Notes under the pieces: generated by a model
What the model was told of the DNA's origin: nothing
The model's database searches: none
Seen by the model: only the letters and a program-made list of their open reading frames with translations
In this document: positions 9,401 through 17,276 of the stretch, piece by piece
Layout: each line of letters starts with the position of its first letter
Position numbering within the stretch: the first letter of the stretch is position 1
Assembly (NCBI RefSeq): GCF_007558725.1
Contig: NZ_VLPL01000003.1
Span: 580,731 to 644,730, forward strand
DNA length: 64,000 bases
From: Fluviicola chungangensis
Lineage (GTDB): Bacteria > Bacteroidota > Bacteroidia > Flavobacteriales_D > Crocinitomicaceae
Direction of reading: 5' to 3'
Position numbers and translations under genes: made by a program

Positions 9401-12400
9401 TCAATCGGGTTGGGCGCAAGCGGCACAGGGAACATCGGAGCATTTACAGCCACGAATGCAACCGCTTCGCCTGTTACAGCGACTATCACGGTAACACCAA
9501 TATTGAATGGTTGTCCGGGAACCCCACAGAACTTTACTATTACAGTCAATCCATTACCTACGGTAAATGCACCTGCGCCGCAAACTGTTTGTGCAAATGC
9601 ATCGACAACTGCAGTTACTTTCACCGGAAATAATACAGCGACGACCACTTTTGATTGGACGAATAACACGACTTCAATCGGGTTGGGCGCAAACGGTATA
9701 GGAAACATCGGAGCATTTACAGCTACGAATGCAACAGCTTCTCCGGTTACAGCGAATATTACGGTAACACCAACATTGAATGGTTGTCCCGGAACCCCAC
9801 AGAACTTTACTATTACGGTAAATCCTATTCCGACCGTGAACGCTCCGGCACCGCAAACCGTTTGTGCAAATGCATCAACAACCGCAGTTACTTTCACCGG
9901 AAATAATACAGCGACGACCACTTTTGATTGGACGAATAACACGACTTCAATCGGGTTGGGCGCAAACGGTACAGGAAACATCGGAGCATTTACAGCCACG
10001 AATGCAACCGCTTCGCCTGTTACAGCGACTATCACGGTAACACCAACGTTGAATGGTTGTCCGGGAACCTCACAGAATTTTACTATTACAGTCAATCCAT
10101 TACCTACGGTAAATGCACCTGCGCCGCAAACTGTTTGTGCAAATGCATCGACAACTGCAGTTAATTTCACCGGAAATAATACAGCGACGACCACTTTCAA
10201 TTGGACGAATAACACGACTTCGATCGGGTTGGGAGCGAGCGGCACAGGGAACATCGGAGCATTTACAGCCACGAATGCAACGGCTTCTCCGATTACAGCG
10301 ACTATTACGGTAACACCGACATTGAATGGTTGTCCCGGAACTCCACAGAACTTTACTATTACGGTAAATCCTATTCCGACAGTGAACGCTCCGGCATCGC
10401 AAACTGTTTGCGCAAATGCATCGACAACCGCAGTTACTTTCACCGGAAATAATACCGCTACAACTACTTTCAACTGGGCGAATAACACGACTTCGATCGG
10501 GTTGGGCGCAAGCGGCACAGGTAACATCGGAGCATTTACAGCCACGAATGCAACCGCTTCGCCTGTTACAGCGACTATCACGGTAACACCAACATTGAAT
10601 GGTTGTCCGGGAACCCCACAGAACTTTACCATTACAGTCAATCCAACACCAACAATTGGTGGAACCTTTACTGCTTGTGCGGGATCTTCTACTCAATTAG
10701 CGGGAAGCGGAACTCCGGCAGCTGCAACCCCATGGGCTTCTTCCAATACTGGGGTGGCGACTGTTTCTTCAACAGGTTTGGTAACAGGAATTGTGGCGGG
10801 AACAAGTACAATTACGTATATGAACTCGAGTGGATGTACGGTGACACAAGCAGTAACAATCACGTCCGGTGCAACAATATCAGGTAACCTGATTGTCTGT
10901 GTTGGTGCTACGACCCAGCTAAGCGGAACAGGAACAGCTAATGCCACGAATCCGTGGGTATCTTCCAATACCGCCGTGGCGACTGTTTCCAATACCGGAT
11001 TGGTTACTTCACTCACAGCCGGAACAACAAACATAACGTATACCAATTCCAGCGGATGTTTGGATACAAAAGTTGTGACCGTGAATCCGCTTCCTACTGT
11101 TACAGGTTCAGATGTATGTATGGGTGGAACGACTCAATTGACAGGTTCCGGAACAGCCAATGCAACGAATCCGTGGGTATCTTCCAATACTGCAGTTGCA
11201 ACTGTTTCAAATACCGGTTTGGTAACAGGTATTTCGGTTGGTTCTACCACGATTACATATACCAATTCCAATGGTTGTTCCAATACGATGTCTTTGAATG
11301 TAGTTGGAAATCCTGCAATAACCGGAACATTAAGTGCATGCATCGGTGCGACGACCCAGCTATCTGCAACCGGAACAGCCAATGTCACGAATCCATGGAC
11401 CTCTTCCAATACAGCGGTCGCTACCGTTTCAAATACGGGGCTGGTGACCGGAGTTTCTGCCGGAACAACTACCATTACGTTTACCAATGCATCTTCGTGT
11501 CAAAGCACGGCAGTCGTAACGATTAACCCGTTACCGACAATTACCGGGAACCTGAGTGTATGTGCCGGTTCAACAACCCAATTAACGGGTTCAGGAACTG
11601 CAAATGCATCCGCACCATGGACTTCGTCCAATACAGCGATTGCAACGATTTCGAATACAGGTTTGGTAACCGGAATTTCCGCCGGAAACACTACCATTAC
11701 CTATACCAATAGCAATGGCTGTTCGCAAACAGTTACAGTGGTCGTGAACGCTTTGCCAACAGCAACCATTTCCGGTGCTTCTACAATTTGTGCGGGGAAT
11801 TCAACAACCTTTACTCTTTCAGGAACCCCGAATGCGACGATTGTTTATTCCAATGGGACGAGTAACTCGAACGTGGTTCTGAATGCTGCGGGAAATGCAA
11901 CGGTGAACACTGGTATTTTGAATAATATGATTACTTATACCCTTGTTTCAGCTCAATCCGCGGCTCCTGCTTCCTGCACCAATATTTTAACGGGTTCTGT
12001 CACTATAACCGTTGATCCGAATCCTGTAATGGACCCGGTTGCAGACATGCTGGTATGTCCGGGAGATAATGTGAGTATTCCGGTGTTTACATCCGTTCCA
12101 GCCGGGGCGACTTACAGCTGGACAAATTCAAATACAGCAATCGGTCTTGGTGCAAACGGAAATGGTAATATCCCCGTTTTTGCAGCAGTTAACCCGGGAA
12201 CGACACCTGTTAGTGGAACAATATCGGTTATCCCTACATTGAACGGCTGTTCGGGATCAAGCGTAACATTTACAATTGGAGTAAGTAATAATCCTACGGC
12301 AAATGCGGGTACTGATATTAGTTTGTGTATTAACTCATCGACTGGAAATCAGATCGGTTCGGCAGCAGTTGCAGGAAATAGCTATTCCTGGAATCCGACG

Positions 12401-13318
12401 ACCGGATTGAGCGATGCAACGATTTCTAATCCGACGGTAAGCACTACCATTGCAGGAACAACCCAATATACCGTAACCGTTACCAATGCGTTGGGTTGTC
12501 AGGCTACTGATCTCGTTACGGTTACGATCAATCCGTTGCCATTGATTTCATTCACCAGTGATGCTATCGACGGATGTGCACCCGCTTCAATTACTTTTAC
12601 GAATACCAGTCCGAATTCCGTAAACTGTGTTTGGACCTTTGAAGGTGGAGGAACACAAACAGGGTGCGGACCAATTACGCAACAATACGGATCTGCAGGT
12701 GTTTACGATGCGACCTTAACCATTACAGATGCGAATGGTTGCAGCAATACGCTGACGAATACCGATATGATCACGATATATCCGGAAGTCAATGCGTCTT
12801 TCGGAGTAGACGTCTACGAACAATCCATTTTGTACCCGGTATTCCATTTTACAAACACTTCGACCAATGCCACATCGTATACCTGGGAATTCGGTGATGG
12901 AAGTACTTCAAGCCAAACCAGTCCAATTCATACTTACGATGATCAACCCGGCGTGTATCATATTATTTTGTATGCATCTAACGCAGCCGGATGTTTAGAT
13001 AGTGCAGTTGCAGTAGTTTCCGTCATAGACGAATTGATTTTCTATGTACCGAATACCTTCACTCCGGATGGAGATGAGTTCAACAATGTGTTCTTCCCGG
13101 TATTCAGTTCGGGATTTGACGGGCAGAATTATACCTTATTGATTTTTGACCGATGGGGAGAGGTCTTATTTGAATCGCATAATGTGGATTTCGGATGGGA
13201 CGGAACTTACAGGGGGCAGTTGTGTAAAGAAGGCACGTATACCTGGAAGATTATCATTAAAGAACGCAATAAAGACAAACATAACGAGTACGTCGGTCAT
13301 GTGAATCTCCTGAAATAA
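6416..13318 (+). CDS. Giant type-B T9SS surface protein with repeats
   Basis: 2300 residues. A signal peptide (ending near FSVLSQ) precedes a unique region up to about residue 550 that matches the 801-residue protein at 13860. A proprotein-convertase P-like domain follows at about 570-718 (THTYDGDITVWLVCPNGSTI, then NGTWTLQVYD). Next are Ig-like segments, six near-identical 91-residue repeats (866-1411), five Big_2-like repeats (about 1412-1780), further Ig-like units and two PKD domains (WTFEGGGTQ and YTWEFGDGS). The last ~95 residues form the gliding-motility-associated C-terminal domain, with YVPNTFTPDGDEFNN and FDRWGEVLFES. This domain directs export through the T9SS and cell-surface attachment. 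An adhesin or gliding-surface role is inferred from the architecture. No PorP/SprF-like gene follows, unlike many type-B clients. Confidence 0.9.
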   Translation: MKTTTFWGYLILPLFVLFHFSVLSQGADTQAGATSVPISLPFNAAGSTTSAANNYNAAGTTFDDGPDWYYYYCAPTNATLWVTITFTPGGLANPVMPSITVLDATGTLLAQTQVFGDVSGTYGIPFTPLTGQCYYFVVDNDGISGPPGFNYNIQISNTTPAHPANPTQPACTNIGFDAGSTSGWLGSWGHSMQTGVFPQPTPTYTPIFYNTTGGHHTVTTPGMDLQAPIQTVCPQIPGNTNSLMLGDGPNGAYGGASIEQKFQVTASNALFTYYYALVIQDGGASGSTAHTDQEQPYFKIEALNCAGTPITCGNLLVTGGPGIPGFTQIGTSGTYWKDWTPVMLDLTPYIGSCVTMRFTVGDCSIGAHYAYAYLDATCAPMSIVAPPNICQFQTSTLTAPTGAATYSWVETSSPGTILGTSNILSITPTATGTFTYQCTMTSITGCNSTLTSSVTVLPTPQITVTNPPAVCSPGTVDLTSSSVVTINSGSGTIGYFSDAACTVPIASPNAVSTSGTYYIQILNANGCYEIEPVTVTVNASPTANVVTANQSICTGASVNLNATLTPAGYNNPVTFTNTTDFVLNDGSVTPVNSPIVVSGISPQTPGVLPIVSVNMNITHTYDGDITVWLVCPNGSTIDLTSDNGGSGANYTNTTFVPSGAPSVTTGAAPFTGSFTPEQAFSLLNSCAVNGTWTLQVYDLATGDIGTLTDWSITFNNYVPTTFVWSPTTNMTNSTTLTPTVSPTTTTTYTLTGTNAIGGCTSTDNVVITVNPLPTATIAGTTTVCQNTAAPTITFTGASGTAPYTFTYNINGGANQTVSSGAGTTATLNAPTGTAGTFTYNLVSVTSAMGCSQNQSGSATITVTQTPTVNAVAAQTVCANASTTAVTFTGNNTATTTFNWTNNTTSIGLGASGTGNIGAFTATNATASPVTATITVTPTLNGCPGTPQNFTITVNPIPTVNAPAPQTVCANASTTAVTFTGNNTATTTFNWANNTTSIGLGASGTGNIGAFTATNATASPVTATITVTPILNGCPGTPQNFTITVNPLPTVNAPAPQTVCANASTTAVTFTGNNTATTTFDWTNNTTSIGLGANGIGNIGAFTATNATASPVTANITVTPTLNGCPGTPQNFTITVNPIPTVNAPAPQTVCANASTTAVTFTGNNTATTTFDWTNNTTSIGLGANGTGNIGAFTATNATASPVTATITVTPTLNGCPGTSQNFTITVNPLPTVNAPAPQTVCANASTTAVNFTGNNTATTTFNWTNNTTSIGLGASGTGNIGAFTATNATASPITATITVTPTLNGCPGTPQNFTITVNPIPTVNAPASQTVCANASTTAVTFTGNNTATTTFNWANNTTSIGLGASGTGNIGAFTATNATASPVTATITVTPTLNGCPGTPQNFTITVNPTPTIGGTFTACAGSSTQLAGSGTPAAATPWASSNTGVATVSSTGLVTGIVAGTSTITYMNSSGCTVTQAVTITSGATISGNLIVCVGATTQLSGTGTANATNPWVSSNTAVATVSNTGLVTSLTAGTTNITYTNSSGCLDTKVVTVNPLPTVTGSDVCMGGTTQLTGSGTANATNPWVSSNTAVATVSNTGLVTGISVGSTTITYTNSNGCSNTMSLNVVGNPAITGTLSACIGATTQLSATGTANVTNPWTSSNTAVATVSNTGLVTGVSAGTTTITFTNASSCQSTAVVTINPLPTITGNLSVCAGSTTQLTGSGTANASAPWTSSNTAIATISNTGLVTGISAGNTTITYTNSNGCSQTVTVVVNALPTATISGASTICAGNSTTFTLSGTPNATIVYSNGTSNSNVVLNAAGNATVNTGILNNMITYTLVSAQSAAPASCTNILTGSVTITVDPNPVMDPVADMLVCPGDNVSIPVFTSVPAGATYSWTNSNTAIGLGANGNGNIPVFAAVNPGTTPVSGTISVIPTLNGCSGSSVTFTIGVSNNPTANAGTDISLCINSSTGNQIGSAAVAGNSYSWNPTTGLSDATISNPTVSTTIAGTTQYTVTVTNALGCQATDLVTVTINPLPLISFTSDAIDGCAPASITFTNTSPNSVNCVWTFEGGGTQTGCGPITQQYGSAGVYDATLTITDANGCSNTLTNTDMITIYPEVNASFGVDVYEQSILYPVFHFTNTSTNATSYTWEFGDGSTSSQTSPIHTYDDQPGVYHIILYASNAAGCLDSAVAVVSVIDELIFYVPNTFTPDGDEFNNVFFPVFSSGFDGQNYTLLIFDRWGEVLFESHNVDFGWDGTYRGQLCKEGTYTWKIIIKERNKDKHNEYVGHVNLLK
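9011..10648 (+). repeat. Six tandem 273-bp coding repeats
   Basis: The anchor GTTTG recurs at 9041, 9314, 9587, 9860, 10133 and 10406, always 273 bases apart, so every unit encodes 91 residues. Each unit has QTVCANASTTAV near its start and NGCPGT-QNFTITVNP at its end. Variation is limited to a few residues (for example NWTN, NWAN or DWTN). Linker sequence alternates: copies 2, 4 and 6 open with a PIPTVNAPA form, while copies 3 and 5 open with a PLPTVNAPA form in different codons. This points to amplification of a 546-bp dimer. Confidence 0.95.
10649..11760 (+). repeat. Five diverged Big_2-like coding repeats
   Basis: Five units of about 72-74 residues share the pattern C-x-G-x-T-TQL-x-G-GTA, then PW-SSNT-VATVS-TGLVTG and ITYTNS-GC. 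VATVS-TGLVTG is the hallmark of bacterial Ig-like domain group 2. They are more diverged at DNA level than the adjacent 273-bp repeats, so this array looks older. They probably form a rod-like stalk that lifts the N-terminal region off the cell surface. Confidence 0.85.
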
Positions 13319-13342
13319 TATACATGAAAGTACCAGATAAGT

Positions 13343-13372
13343 AAGGCGGTTCTGTAAGTATGGAACCGCCTT
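13343..13372 (+). terminator. Terminator after the 2300-residue gene
   Basis: Perfect 10-bp stem AAGGCGGTTC (13343-13352) and GAACCGCCTT (13363-13372) with a 10-base loop, 25 bases after the stop codon. It is followed by only a short T-run. Confidence 0.7.
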
Positions 13373-13394
13373 TACTGTTAATTGAAAGTGGATG

Positions 13395-13459
13395 AATGTT
13401 AAAAAAGGATTAATTTCAACAAAATGGACAACCCAACTCTCTTTTTTTCGTCAACTTTG
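13395..13459 (+). promoter_or_regulatory. Promoter region of cassette copy 2
   Basis: Counterpart of 5951-6017. It contains TGTTAAAAAA, a GACAAC block and CTTTTTTTCGTCA, ending in CAACTTTG at 13452-13459, a near match to the -7 element TAnnTTTG. The ATG of the small secreted protein lies 26 bases downstream. Confidence 0.5.
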
Positions 13460-13485
13460 CAGAACTGAACTAAATTAATCATTTA

Positions 13486-13839
13486 ATGAACAAGCATTTC
13501 ATTAACTGTTTGAACTTTACTGCTGCGTTTTTCCTTTTTTCTGCGATTACAGCTTACGGTCAACAGTCTGAAACACATGAAGATCATGTCTACGCCAATC
13601 CCAATATTTCGGGAGTGGGGTCTTCTACGATCATCTACCACTTAAAGTCTCCGCTTGAAACTACAGTTTTAGCTGAATTGGAGAATTACATGGAATCCCT
13701 GAATGCAATTACTCAAGTTGATATCAACGGACTCGATATTTCCATTCAGTTCAAAGGAGCTACTACCAATCAAATGATCTTTCCATTTATACAACGGATG
13801 GAAATGTTGTATATCTACAGAAATCCAAAATCAAGATAA
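13486..13839 (+). CDS. Small secreted protein, cassette copy 2
   Basis: 117 residues, the same length as its paralogue at 6039 and collinear with it without gaps. The signal peptide ends near AYGQQ. The mature part keeps the same alternating strand and helix pattern (STIIYHLK, a helix through VLAELENYMES, TQVDING, DISIQFK, a helix, LYIYR). The DNA over the first ten codons is also strongly conserved, as expected for a duplication that included the promoter. It sits 20 bases before the 801-residue T9SS client. No catalytic or metal-binding motif is seen. Function unknown. Confidence 0.8.
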   Translation: MNKHFINCLNFTAAFFLFSAITAYGQQSETHEDHVYANPNISGVGSSTIIYHLKSPLETTVLAELENYMESLNAITQVDINGLDISIQFKGATTNQMIFPFIQRMEMLYIYRNPKSR

Positions 13840-13859
13840 TATCGAATACCGCCTTTTTT

Positions 13860-16265
13860 ATGAAAAAAAATATTCATTGGACCCATGTCCTTTTGCCTGT
13901 ATTCTTTCTCCTGAGTTTTACGGGGTTTTCCCAGGGTGCTGATGATCCTACCAGTGCCAGTTTTTCTCCCATCTCCTTACCTTTGAATGCGCTTGGATCA
14001 ACAACTTTCGCTGCAAATGATTACGATGACATAAGTTCGGGATTTGACGACGGACCGGATTGGTTCTATTATTATTGTGCTACTTCCAGTGCAACGATCT
14101 GGACAACAATTTCCTTTACTCCGGGTGGGACGGCGAATCCTGTATTGCCGCAGATTACCATTTTCGATGCATTTACCGGGACGGCTGTGGCACAAACACA
14201 GATTTTTGGCGATGATTCAGGGACTTACGGAATTCCATTTGATCCGGTAGCAGGTGACTGCTATTATTTTATGGTGGACGGTGGCAATTTGAATGGATTC
14301 GATTATGCTATCCAAATTACTACTATCATTCCGGCAGTTCCGCCAAGTCCGACTCAACCCGCTTGTACAAATATTGGATTTGATTCAGGTTCGGCATCCG
14401 GTTGGTTGGGTTCCTGGGGACATTCCATGCAAACCGGTTCGGCAGGTGATTTAACACCGATTTATACCCCGATGTTCTTTTCCATGAACTCCGGGCAACA
14501 CACTATAACGACCGGAGGTGTAGATATCCAGGCTCCAATTGATCAGGTGTGTCCGCTTGTCCCGGGAAATACCAATTCCATTCGTTTGGGAGATGGTCCG
14601 AACGGTGCATACGGGGGCTCCAGGATCGAGCAGAAATTCCAGGTAACGTCTTCCAATGCCTTGTTTACTTATTATTATGCTGCGGTATTACAAAATGCTT
14701 ATAACATTGACCAGACAACCGGAGATACGATTCCACACCTTGCTCAAGAACAGCCTTATTTTCAAATCGATGCGCAGGATTGTTTCGGAAACCCGATCGC
14801 CTGCGGTAATTTATTGGTTACCGGTGGTCCTGGAATTCCAGGATTTACGCAAATAGGGAATACAGGTGTGTTCTGGAAGGATTGGACACCTGTCATGCTG
14901 GATCTGACACCTTATATCGGTTCGTGTATTACGATTCGATTTACTGTGGGGGATTGTTCGCAGGGAGCGCATTATGCATATGCTTACCTGGATGCAACGT
15001 GTGCACCGATGGAGATTGTTTCCCCGCCGGATGTTTGTCAATTCCAAACTTCTGTGTTGACTGCTCCCGTTGGGGCAGCGAGTTATTCCTGGGTGGAAAC
15101 TTCTAATCCGGGAACGGTACTTGGCACATCGAATACGCTATCCATTACACCAACTACAACAGGAACATTTACCTACCAGTGCACACTAACATCATTGGCA
15201 GGTTGTAATTCTACGGTAACAACTTCCGTAACGGTGGTGCCTGGTCCGGATATTACGGTTACGGATCCGGCGGCAGTTTGTGCTCCGGAAACAGTTGACT
15301 TAACAGCTCCGGGTGTGACTACGATTAATGCAGGTTCCGGAACACTCGAATATTTCTCAGATGCAGCCTGTACTGTTCCATTGGCATCTCCAAATGCAAT
15401 TACTACGGCAGGAACTTATTACATCCGGCTTTCAAGCCCTGGGGGATGTTCTGATGTTGAACCCGTTGTAGTCACATACACTTCTTTACCTGTTCAATTC
15501 ACCAGCAACGTTATTGGTGGATGCGCTCCTGTTTCTGTGACCTTCACGAATACCAGCCCGGGATCGGTTAATTGTGTATGGACATTCGAAGGAGGGGGAA
15601 CTCAGACCGGTTGTGGATCTGTAACCCAACAATACAGCGCTTCGGGAATTTATGATGTAACCCTGACGGTTACGGATATAAACGGCTGTACCGGATCATT
15701 GACACAAAGTGATATGATTACTATTTCACCACAGGTAAATGCATCTTTCGGGGTCAACGTTTATGAACAATCGATTTTATACCCGGTATTTAATTTTACC
15801 AATACGTCTTCGAATGCAACGGCTTATGTTTGGGAATTTGGAGATGGTGCGACATCTGCTGCAACGAATCCAACGCATGCATATCCAAACACGACAGGTG
15901 TTTATCACGTGATTTTACATGCAAGCAATGAAAGCGGTTGTAATGACAGTGCCATTGTAGTTGTTTCGGTTGTGGATGATTTGATTTTCTATGTACCGAA
16001 TACCTTCACTCCGGATGGAGATGAACACAACAATATTTTCTTCCCGGTATTCAGTTCCGGATTTGACAGTCAGAATTACACTTTGCTGATTTTCGATCGA
16101 TGGGGAGAAGTGTTGTTTGAGTCGCATAACCTGGATTACGGTTGGGACGGAACCTACATGGGGCATTTGTGCAAAGAGGGTGTTTACACCTGGAAAATTG
16201 TCATTAAGGAACGTAACAAAGACAATCACCATGAATATGTGGGACATGTGAATTTGCTGAAATAA
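13860..16265 (+). CDS. Type-B T9SS surface protein, short paralogue
   Basis: 801 residues. The signal peptide ends near FTGFSQ. Residues up to about 545 align with the start of the 2300-residue protein, with shared GWLGSWGHSMQTG, LVTGGPGIPGFTQIG and YAYLDATCAPM. Two PKD-type domains follow (VWTFEGGGTQ and YVWEFGDGA), then a type-B sorting domain at about 707-801 (YVPNTFTPDGDEHNN, FDRWGEVLFES, HEYVGHVNLLK). The whole P-like, Ig-like and repeat section of its paralogue is absent. The join falls in the linker after EPVVVTY. It is probably exported by the T9SS and attached to the surface. The second cassette gene ends at a strong terminator. Confidence 0.9.
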   Translation: MKKNIHWTHVLLPVFFLLSFTGFSQGADDPTSASFSPISLPLNALGSTTFAANDYDDISSGFDDGPDWFYYYCATSSATIWTTISFTPGGTANPVLPQITIFDAFTGTAVAQTQIFGDDSGTYGIPFDPVAGDCYYFMVDGGNLNGFDYAIQITTIIPAVPPSPTQPACTNIGFDSGSASGWLGSWGHSMQTGSAGDLTPIYTPMFFSMNSGQHTITTGGVDIQAPIDQVCPLVPGNTNSIRLGDGPNGAYGGSRIEQKFQVTSSNALFTYYYAAVLQNAYNIDQTTGDTIPHLAQEQPYFQIDAQDCFGNPIACGNLLVTGGPGIPGFTQIGNTGVFWKDWTPVMLDLTPYIGSCITIRFTVGDCSQGAHYAYAYLDATCAPMEIVSPPDVCQFQTSVLTAPVGAASYSWVETSNPGTVLGTSNTLSITPTTTGTFTYQCTLTSLAGCNSTVTTSVTVVPGPDITVTDPAAVCAPETVDLTAPGVTTINAGSGTLEYFSDAACTVPLASPNAITTAGTYYIRLSSPGGCSDVEPVVVTYTSLPVQFTSNVIGGCAPVSVTFTNTSPGSVNCVWTFEGGGTQTGCGSVTQQYSASGIYDVTLTVTDINGCTGSLTQSDMITISPQVNASFGVNVYEQSILYPVFNFTNTSSNATAYVWEFGDGATSAATNPTHAYPNTTGVYHVILHASNESGCNDSAIVVVSVVDDLIFYVPNTFTPDGDEHNNIFFPVFSSGFDSQNYTLLIFDRWGEVLFESHNLDYGWDGTYMGHLCKEGVYTWKIVIKERNKDNHHEYVGHVNLLK

Positions 16266-16311
16266 GTGAAGGTACTGTTTCGATATCCGATTCGCGATTG
16301 ATAATCATTCA

Positions 16312-16340
16312 GGGACGCAATACGTTGCGTCCCTTTTTTT
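16312..16340. terminator. Strong intrinsic terminator
   Basis: Perfect 9-bp stem GGGACGCAA (16312-16320) and TTGCGTCCC (16325-16333) with a TACG loop, followed by seven T residues. It ends the second T9SS cassette and lies just before the convergent DoxX-like gene. Confidence 0.85.
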
Positions 16341-16360
16341 ATCCTTTGAAAATCCCTTGA

Positions 16361-16753
16361 TTATTTGGATGGAATAGGAGCGAGTTTCCATCTTCCGTAA
16401 GCGACAAACCCGGCTATTAATCCGAAGATAATATTGAATCCTATCTGAGGAGTTTCGCCCCGGAAAACATGAAAGACACTTGCGCTGATCATCAATAATA
16501 CAATCCCGAATGCCGCAATGGAGGCCAGAAGCGGTTTGAAACGGAATAGGGAAGGCAGAAGAACTCCCAAAGCTCCCAACAGATCGATTACACCAGTTGA
16601 CCGAACCAATGCCGGAGCAATTTCACCTGTCCAGGGCCACATTGTTTTTAATTGTTCGATCGGTTGAAACAGTTTGAGGGATGCTGCCCAGATTAATGTG
16701 ATTCCAAGAAGAAATTGAGCGACCCAAAGGAGTACATGCATTGTTTTTTTCAT
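16361..16753 (-). CDS. DoxX-like membrane protein
   Basis: 130 residues with four predicted membrane helices. The N-terminal VLLWVAQFLLGITLIWAAS and K-L motif, then the central GVIDLLGALGVLLPSL, are typical of the DoxX-like family (PF13564 type). These small inner-membrane proteins are often controlled by an adjacent HxlR or MarR regulator and are linked to redox or electrophile stress, but their biochemical role is unclear. The gene is divergent from the HxlR-family gene at 16867 and shares its operator region, so it is the likely regulatory target. Confidence 0.8.
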   Translation of the reverse strand: MKKTMHVLLWVAQFLLGITLIWAASLKLFQPIEQLKTMWPWTGEIAPALVRSTGVIDLLGALGVLLPSLFRFKPLLASIAAFGIVLLMISASVFHVFRGETPQIGFNIIFGLIAGFVAYGRWKLAPIPSK

Positions 16754-16789
16754 TGTTTGTTCTGTTTTTAATTATCGGATAAAAATAGG

Positions 16790-16841
16790 TAGCTTTGCTA
16801 TCCAAACGAAAGTACTTCCTGTTTGGATAGCACTATCCAAA
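16790..16841 (+). promoter_or_regulatory. hxlR promoter and three-site operator
   Basis: TAGCTTTG (16790-16797) fits the TAnnTTTG -7 element directed at the HxlR gene. Overlapping it is a perfect 11-bp inverted repeat, GCTATCCAAAC (16797-16807) with GTTTGGATAGC (16821-16831). A third half-site, CTATCCAAA, follows at 16833-16841, 35 bases from the first and in the same orientation. A dimeric regulator bound here would block its own transcription and could also affect the divergent DoxX-like gene. Confidence 0.7.
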
Positions 16842-16866
16842 TGGGAAGTATTGGATTAAAAGGAAA

Positions 16867-17208
16867 ATGATGTTATCAACAGGAGGATGCCCCAAGAATA
16901 TTTTGTCGATTAAAGATGCGTTGGAAGCTGTCGAAGGAAGATGGAAATTGTTGATCTTATTTGCATTGTCTGGCGGATCCAAGCGATTCAAGGAGTTAAG
17001 CAGAGAGGTTTCGGGGATTACAGACAAGACTTTATCTCGCGAATTGAAATTGTTGGAGTCCAATAAACTGATTACGCGAGAAGTGTTTGATACCTTTCCT
17101 CCGACGGTACAATATACGATTACAGAACACGGGAAATCCCTGGAAAAAGTGATCGAGGAATTGCATTATTGGGGCCTTGCCCATCGCAAAGAGGTATTGG
17201 GAAAATAA
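16867..17208 (+). CDS. HxlR-family transcriptional regulator
   Basis: 113 residues with the full HxlR winged-helix pattern: an N-terminal GCP cysteine (Cys8), ALEAVEGRWKLLILFALSGG, KRFKELSREVSGITDKTLSR, then FPPTVQYTITEHGKSLEKVI and a late LHYWG. The conserved N-terminal cysteine is the redox or electrophile sensor in several family members, though this is not shown here. Two ATG codons are adjacent at the start. The gene is divergent from the DoxX-like gene, and an inverted repeat overlaps its promoter, so autoregulation is likely. Confidence 0.92.
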   Translation: MMLSTGGCPKNILSIKDALEAVEGRWKLLILFALSGGSKRFKELSREVSGITDKTLSRELKLLESNKLITREVFDTFPPTVQYTITEHGKSLEKVIEELHYWGLAHRKEVLGK

Positions 17209-17222
17209 AATGGTATAAAACA

Positions 17223-17254
17223 ACGTAGGGCCGGAAAATTTTCCGGCCCTACGT
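17223..17254. terminator. Bidirectional palindromic terminator
   Basis: A perfect 32-base palindrome with arms ACGTAGGGCCGGAAAA and TTTTCCGGCCCTACGT, followed by a short T-run (TTTT). It lies between the convergent hxlR and OmpA-family genes. The palindrome at 55801-55828 has nearly the same core. Confidence 0.8.
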
Positions 17255-17276
17255 TTTGTATGATTTTATTGATTTT

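Noticed and set aside
9034..10641. A 535-codon open frame on the minus strand inside the 273-bp repeats
   Set aside because: It lies exactly opposite the repeat array. Its apparent repeats are a by-product of a 273-base unit, which is a multiple of three, and it has no signal, start context or independent promoter.
8900..11800. Possible CRISPR array
   Set aside because: The direct repeats are coding, in frame, 273 bases long and without unique spacers.
13319..13485. PorP/SprF-like partner gene expected beside type-B T9SS clients
   Set aside because: No such gene follows either client in this window; the next gene is the second cassette or a DoxX-like gene.
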